IMG/VR virus record: IMGVR_UViG_3300025030_001449
Span: 27,174-91,173 of that record
Strand: one strand, 5' to 3'
Source: a virus
Length of the DNA stretch: 64,000 nucleotides
Shown: piece by piece, positions 61,072 through 64,000 of the stretch
Position numbering within the stretch: the stretch's first letter is position 1
Layout: each line of letters opens with the position of its first letter
Notes under the pieces: generated by a model
Seen by the model: the letters and a program-made list of their open reading frames with translations, nothing else
Told to the model about the DNA's origin: nothing
Database searches by the model: none
Made by a program: the position numbers and the translations under genes

Positions 61072-61628
61072 AAAACATTAAAGTTTCTGATGAAACACAT
61101 AAAGAATTAATTGAATGGGTTACTCATAAAGAAATAAAAATAATAGATATTATTGATAGTCTCATTAATACTGGGCTAATGACAGAAAAATATGGGCTAT
61201 CTTTTTTTCAAACCATAATAAAGAAAGAAGGATTTGTTTCAAAAAACGAACTCAGTAATTTGGAATCTGATTTAAAAAAAGAATTTTTTGATAATGGGTA
61301 TGACAAAGGACTTAAAATAGGAGAAGAAAATGGTTATAAAAAAGGTTATAAAGAATCACAAGAACTAAAAGATAAATTTGTTAGGCCCAAAAGTAAAAAT
61401 AATAAAGAAGAAAATATAATAATAAAAGAAATTGTTAAGGAAAAAATTATTGAAAAAGAACCTTCTTTTGAAAACTTGTTATTATATTTTGGAAATAAGG
61501 ATTTAACACATGAAGAACAAAGACAAGTTTCAGATTTTATAAGAATGTTTAGAATGAAATATGAGGATATTTATGGTGAAGAAAAAAATACAAGATTTGT
61601 TAGACTGGAACAAAAAAGGAAAAAATGA
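61068..61628 (+). CDS. helical protein with RHH-like N terminus
   Basis: 186 residues. The N terminus (NIKVSDETHKELIEWVTHKE) resembles ribbon-helix-helix or antitoxin-like starts. A glycine-punctuated helical middle (NGYDKGLKIGEENGYKKGYK) and a long basic and acidic helix follow. Overlaps both neighbours by 4 bp, so it is translationally coupled. Confidence 0.55.
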   Translation: MKNIKVSDETHKELIEWVTHKEIKIIDIIDSLINTGLMTEKYGLSFFQTIIKKEGFVSKNELSNLESDLKKEFFDNGYDKGLKIGEENGYKKGYKESQELKDKFVRPKSKNNKEENIIIKEIVKEKIIEKEPSFENLLLYFGNKDLTHEEQRQVSDFIRMFRMKYEDIYGEEKNTRFVRLEQKRKK

Positions 61629-61942
61629 AAGAAATAGGGGAAGAAAAAATAAAGTTTAAAAGATTTGAAAATTGGTTAATAAAAAATTATACAAATTTTT
61701 TAGATAATAAAGAATATATGCTTAAAGTAAATCATTTTTATTGTACATATTCTGGTGTAGGTACTCATCTTAGGTTACTAACTAATATATTTCCAAAATG
61801 GAATGATTTATTAAAAAAATATAGACATGAACAATTGATTGATTATTTTATGGGAGTGGTTAGAATAAAATTACCACAATTAAAAGGAACAAAATTGATA
61901 TTCACATCAAATAAAGAAAAAGAAATAAATGTAATAATTTAA
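61625..61942 (+). CDS. unknown protein
   Basis: 105 residues (KFKRFENWLIKNYTNFLDNK). Probably alpha/beta; not recognised. Ends 6 bp before the DnaJ start. Confidence 0.55.
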   Translation: MKEIGEEKIKFKRFENWLIKNYTNFLDNKEYMLKVNHFYCTYSGVGTHLRLLTNIFPKWNDLLKKYRHEQLIDYFMGVVRIKLPQLKGTKLIFTSNKEKEINVII

Positions 61943-61948
61943 AAATTA

Positions 61949-62971
61949 ATGAATAAAGACCCATATCAAATATTAGGACTTAATAAAGATGCATCACAAG
62001 ATGAAATTAAAAAGGCTTTTAGAAAAAAAGCAATACAACATCACCCAGATAAGGGGGGGGATGAAGAAAAATTCAAAGAAATTAATTGGGCAAACTCAAT
62101 TCTCTCTGATTCACAAAAAAAAGAACAATATGATAACTTAGGTCATGTTGGAAAAGGACAAGAATTTGAGGGGTTTAATATGAATGATATATTTTCTCAT
62201 TTTGAAAATATGTTTGGTTTCAGAAGAAACAGGCAAGGATATAATAATCAAAATAAAGGTACTAATTTAAGAATTAAAATTAAAGTAAATTTAAAAGAAG
62301 TATTAGAAGGAACTCAGAGAAAAATTAAAATAAATAGACATGTTAAGTGTGATAGTTGTTCTGGAAGGGGTGGAACAGGGGAAATAACATGTTTAAATTG
62401 TAAAGGTTCTGGGCAACTAACAAATTCACAAAGAACAGCATTTGGTATGTTCCAACAAACAATAATATGTTATATTTGTAATGGTTCTGGTAAAATAATT
62501 CAAAATAAATGTCATAATTGTTCTGGAGAAGGAATAATACCGAAACAAGAATATCTTGGAATAGAAATACCAAAAGGTGTGGAAGAAGGAATGCAATTAA
62601 ATATGCCAGGATATGGGAATTGTGGGAAAAATAATGGTCCAAATGGAGATTTATTAATATTAATAGAAGAAGAAAAACATCCTCACTTAATAAGAGAAGG
62701 TTTAAATGTTATTTATAATTTAGATTTAAATTATGTTGATGCTTGTTTGGGATCAAATATTGAAATACCTACAATATTAAATAATACTAAAATTGATATT
62801 AAATCTGGAACACAACCTGGAAAAGTATTAAAATTAAAAAGAAAAGGATTACCAAATATAAATAATTCTTATGAGGTTGGAGACCAATTAATAAACATAA
62901 ACGTAATTATTCCAAACAATCTAAAATCTGAAGAAAAACATTTATTAGAACAAATAAAAGAATTAAAATAA
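61949..62971 (+). CDS. dnaJ: DnaJ (type I Hsp40 co-chaperone)
   Basis: 340 residues, slightly shorter than E. coli DnaJ. J domain: DPYQILGLNKDASQDEIKKA with HPD at 32-34. Zinc-finger region 134-195 with all four CxxCxGxG repeats (CDSCSGRGG, CLNCKGSG, CYICNGSG, CHNCSGEG). The C-terminal peptide-binding domain follows. It should recruit host DnaK. Linked to the MoxR/VWA cluster, so a joint role in folding or remodelling is plausible. Confidence 0.95.
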   Translation: MNKDPYQILGLNKDASQDEIKKAFRKKAIQHHPDKGGDEEKFKEINWANSILSDSQKKEQYDNLGHVGKGQEFEGFNMNDIFSHFENMFGFRRNRQGYNNQNKGTNLRIKIKVNLKEVLEGTQRKIKINRHVKCDSCSGRGGTGEITCLNCKGSGQLTNSQRTAFGMFQQTIICYICNGSGKIIQNKCHNCSGEGIIPKQEYLGIEIPKGVEEGMQLNMPGYGNCGKNNGPNGDLLILIEEEKHPHLIREGLNVIYNLDLNYVDACLGSNIEIPTILNNTKIDIKSGTQPGKVLKLKRKGLPNINNSYEVGDQLININVIIPNNLKSEEKHLLEQIKELK

Positions 62972-62979
62972 ATAATTTA

Positions 62980-63435
62980 ATGAAAACTATTCTAAAAACA
63001 AAAAGACAAGAATTCATTGATATTTTAAATAAAGAAGATATTCCTTATAAAATAACTCCCCCCTTTCGGGGGGTTATGAAAAACAATAAATCCTCCCCCT
63101 CGGGAGGTTATAAGATTATTATTGATGGTTCTTATATAAATTCTAAATTAATAACATATATTCCAGATAATGTTGAATTTAATAATAAAAGTTTTGTAAG
63201 TTTATCTTCTCTTAAAAAAATGGGAAATAATATTAAGTTTAATAATAAGCATAATGTGTGGCTAATTTCAATTTTTTATTTTAATACATTTTCTGTTAAT
63301 TTCACAAATAATATTCATGATGTATTTTTTGGAAAAGAAACATACTGGATGAATTTATTTCCTTATGAATTATATAATATTGGGGGAAATTTTCATATAA
63401 TAAATAAAAAAAATGAATATAAAATAATAAAATAA
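62980..63435 (+). CDS. solenoid-like repeat protein of the MKIIITESQFK family, copy 4, with GC-palindrome inserts
   Basis: 151 residues, the only plus-strand copy. The leader is reduced (MKTILKTKRQEFIDIL instead of MKIIITESQFK...). Two 8-codon insertions (TPPFRGVM and SSPSGGYK) stand on each side of the KNNK codons conserved in the other copies, each encoded by a GC-rich palindrome. The remainder (YIPDNVEFNNKSFVSLSSLK ... FGKETYWMNLFPYELYNI) matches its paralogues. Confidence 0.7.
   Translation: MKTILKTKRQEFIDILNKEDIPYKITPPFRGVMKNNKSSPSGGYKIIIDGSYINSKLITYIPDNVEFNNKSFVSLSSLKKMGNNIKFNNKHNVWLISIFYFNTFSVNFTNNIHDVFFGKETYWMNLFPYELYNIGGNFHIINKKNEYKIIK
63055..63078 (+). repeat. 24-bp GC palindrome insert 1
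   Basis: CCCCCC (63058-63063), loop TTTC, GGGGGG (63068-63073). It is in frame and is absent from the paralogous genes. Strikingly GC-rich in this AT-rich genome. Confidence 0.75.
63091..63114 (+). repeat. 24-bp GC palindrome insert 2
   Basis: CCTCCC (63092-63097), loop CCTC, GGGAGG (63102-63107), followed by TTATAAG, whereas insert 1 is followed by TTATG. Same size and pattern as insert 1, separated from it by 12 bp of conserved sequence. Confidence 0.75.
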
Positions 63436-63437
63436 AA

Positions 63438-63686
63438 AAAACTATAAAATTAGAAGTCGGTAAAACATATAAAAATTATGGTGTGTATCTTGGAATTACC
63501 ACAGTTTACGAATATAGTGGAAAAGTACATGAAGAACATAGATTTAGGTCTAATAAAACTGAAAATGATTTTGATGGATTTGATAATATTCCAGTGATTA
63601 AAGAAATCAGGACGGATGATGAAAAGATATTGAAGAGAATAGAACATGAAAATCAAATTAATTATAAAAAAAATCATTATAAATAA
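63438..63686 (+). CDS. small protein without ATG
   Basis: Open frame directly after the previous stop. It reads KTIKLEVGKTYKNYG before the first usable start (GTG 63483, 67 residues MYLGITTVYEYSGK). The upstream part looks coding, so the start may be a rare codon (ATA, near 63432) or a mutated ATG. Unknown function. Confidence 0.45.
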   Translation, partial: KTIKLEVGKTYKNYGVYLGITTVYEYSGKVHEEHRFRSNKTENDFDGFDNIPVIKEIRTDDEKILKRIEHENQINYKKNHYK

Positions 63687-63810
63687 ACGACCAGAAAAAT
63701 GGGGTAGTGGATTATGGACAAAAAAACATACAATATATCTTTTATTTGGAATATTTCCAATTTGGCATGATTATTATTATTATATTAAAAAAATAAATAA
63801 TAAAAAATGA
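63646..63810 (+). CDS. 54-residue hydrophobic basic protein
   Basis: MKIKLIIKKIIINKRPEKWG starts inside the preceding frame. A hydrophobic core (IYLLFGIFPIW) and a tyrosine run near the end suggest membrane association. Ends with TGA overlapping the next ATG. Unknown. Confidence 0.5.
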   Translation: MKIKLIIKKIIINKRPEKWGSGLWTKKHTIYLLFGIFPIWHDYYYYIKKINNKK

Positions 63811-64000
63811 AATCAAAAGAAGATTATTTTATTGAGTTATTAAAAGTTTTAAAACCAAAAACTCTTAATGAACATCCAGATTATATATTTTATGTTTATA
63901 AAGATAAACTTTATATTGAATATAATAAAAAAACTAACCATGCCTGGGTAGATTATAATAGAATATGGAAAATTTTTTCATCCAAATATCATTGTAATTC
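63807..64000 (+). CDS. unknown protein, cut by window end
   Basis: At least 64 residues (MKSKEDYFIELLKVLKPKTL ...). The ATGA overlap with the preceding gene supports the start. Not recognised. Confidence 0.5.
   Translation, partial: MKSKEDYFIELLKVLKPKTLNEHPDYIFYVYKDKLYIEYNKKTNHAWVDYNRIWKIFSSKYHCN

Overview
The window is one stretch of a very AT-rich, densely coded genome of a large contractile-tailed phage (T4-like in its tail parts) whose host is probably a member of the Bacteroidetes. The phage assignment rests on a tail sheath, a T4 gp19-sized tail tube, a gp26-type baseplate protein, a gp15-like tail terminator, a long run of baseplate and fibre genes, and many homing endonucleases. The host assignment rests on about ten promoters of the Bacteroidetes type (TTTG, then about 19-20 nt, then TAnnTTTG) and on signal peptides ending in A|Q or S|Q. 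Stop codons are used normally (TAA, TAG and TGA all occur).

Layout. 0-7.8 kb (minus strand): homing endonucleases, a RuvC-like nuclease, small unknowns and a 1383-residue protein joining a DUF723-like zinc domain, about seven PHINT-type repeats, a SNF2-like helicase and an Rrp8-like methyltransferase. 7.8-33.1 kb (minus): tail, fibre and baseplate genes interrupted by a paralogous family of small repeat proteins that share an N-terminal peptide, by GIY-YIG and HNH nucleases, by a spanin-like pair and by two plus-strand early-type genes. 33.2-35.2 kb: small genes in both orientations and a probable structured RNA, bracketed by a perfect 54-bp inverted repeat that carries a promoter. 35.2-39.4 kb (minus): gp26-like protein with an apparent -1 frameshift extension, zinc-ribbon protein, two homing endonucleases and the tail tube. 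39.6-41 kb (plus): MTHFR-like protein and minimal HisRS-like protein. 41-42.2 kb (minus): small genes including a KTSC protein. 42.3-47.2 kb (plus): LemA-like protein and membrane or unknown genes, ending at a hairpin terminator. 47.3-50.2 kb (minus): tail sheath. 50.4-52.7 kb (plus): ArgRS-like protein and TyrRS. 52.7-53.5 kb (minus): gp15-like protein. 53.5-64 kb (plus): polynucleotide kinase-phosphatase, calcineurin-type phosphoesterase, VWA/zincin protein, MoxR/CobS-type AAA ATPase, DnaJ and many small genes.

Regulation appears split. Plus-strand genes use host-type promoters followed by a recurring A-rich leader (TTAACTTAAA-type). Minus-strand structural genes are instead preceded by the motif (A/G)TATTTATA(TA) close to the start codon. 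This is the T4 late box TATAAATA read in the opposite orientation and is a candidate phage-specific late element.

The most unusual items are: the Rrp8 methyltransferase-helicase fusion; the wobble-supported structured RNA near 35 kb; a three-copy leader RNA element whose outer stem differs in sequence but is preserved as a helix; a U10 frameshift site in the gp26-like gene; a C-terminal ENPFxxNN tag shared by neighbouring genes of the ATPase cluster; an N-terminal peptide resembling capsid-targeting sequences; and two 24-bp GC palindromes inserted in frame into one gene. No tRNA gene or CRISPR array was recognised.
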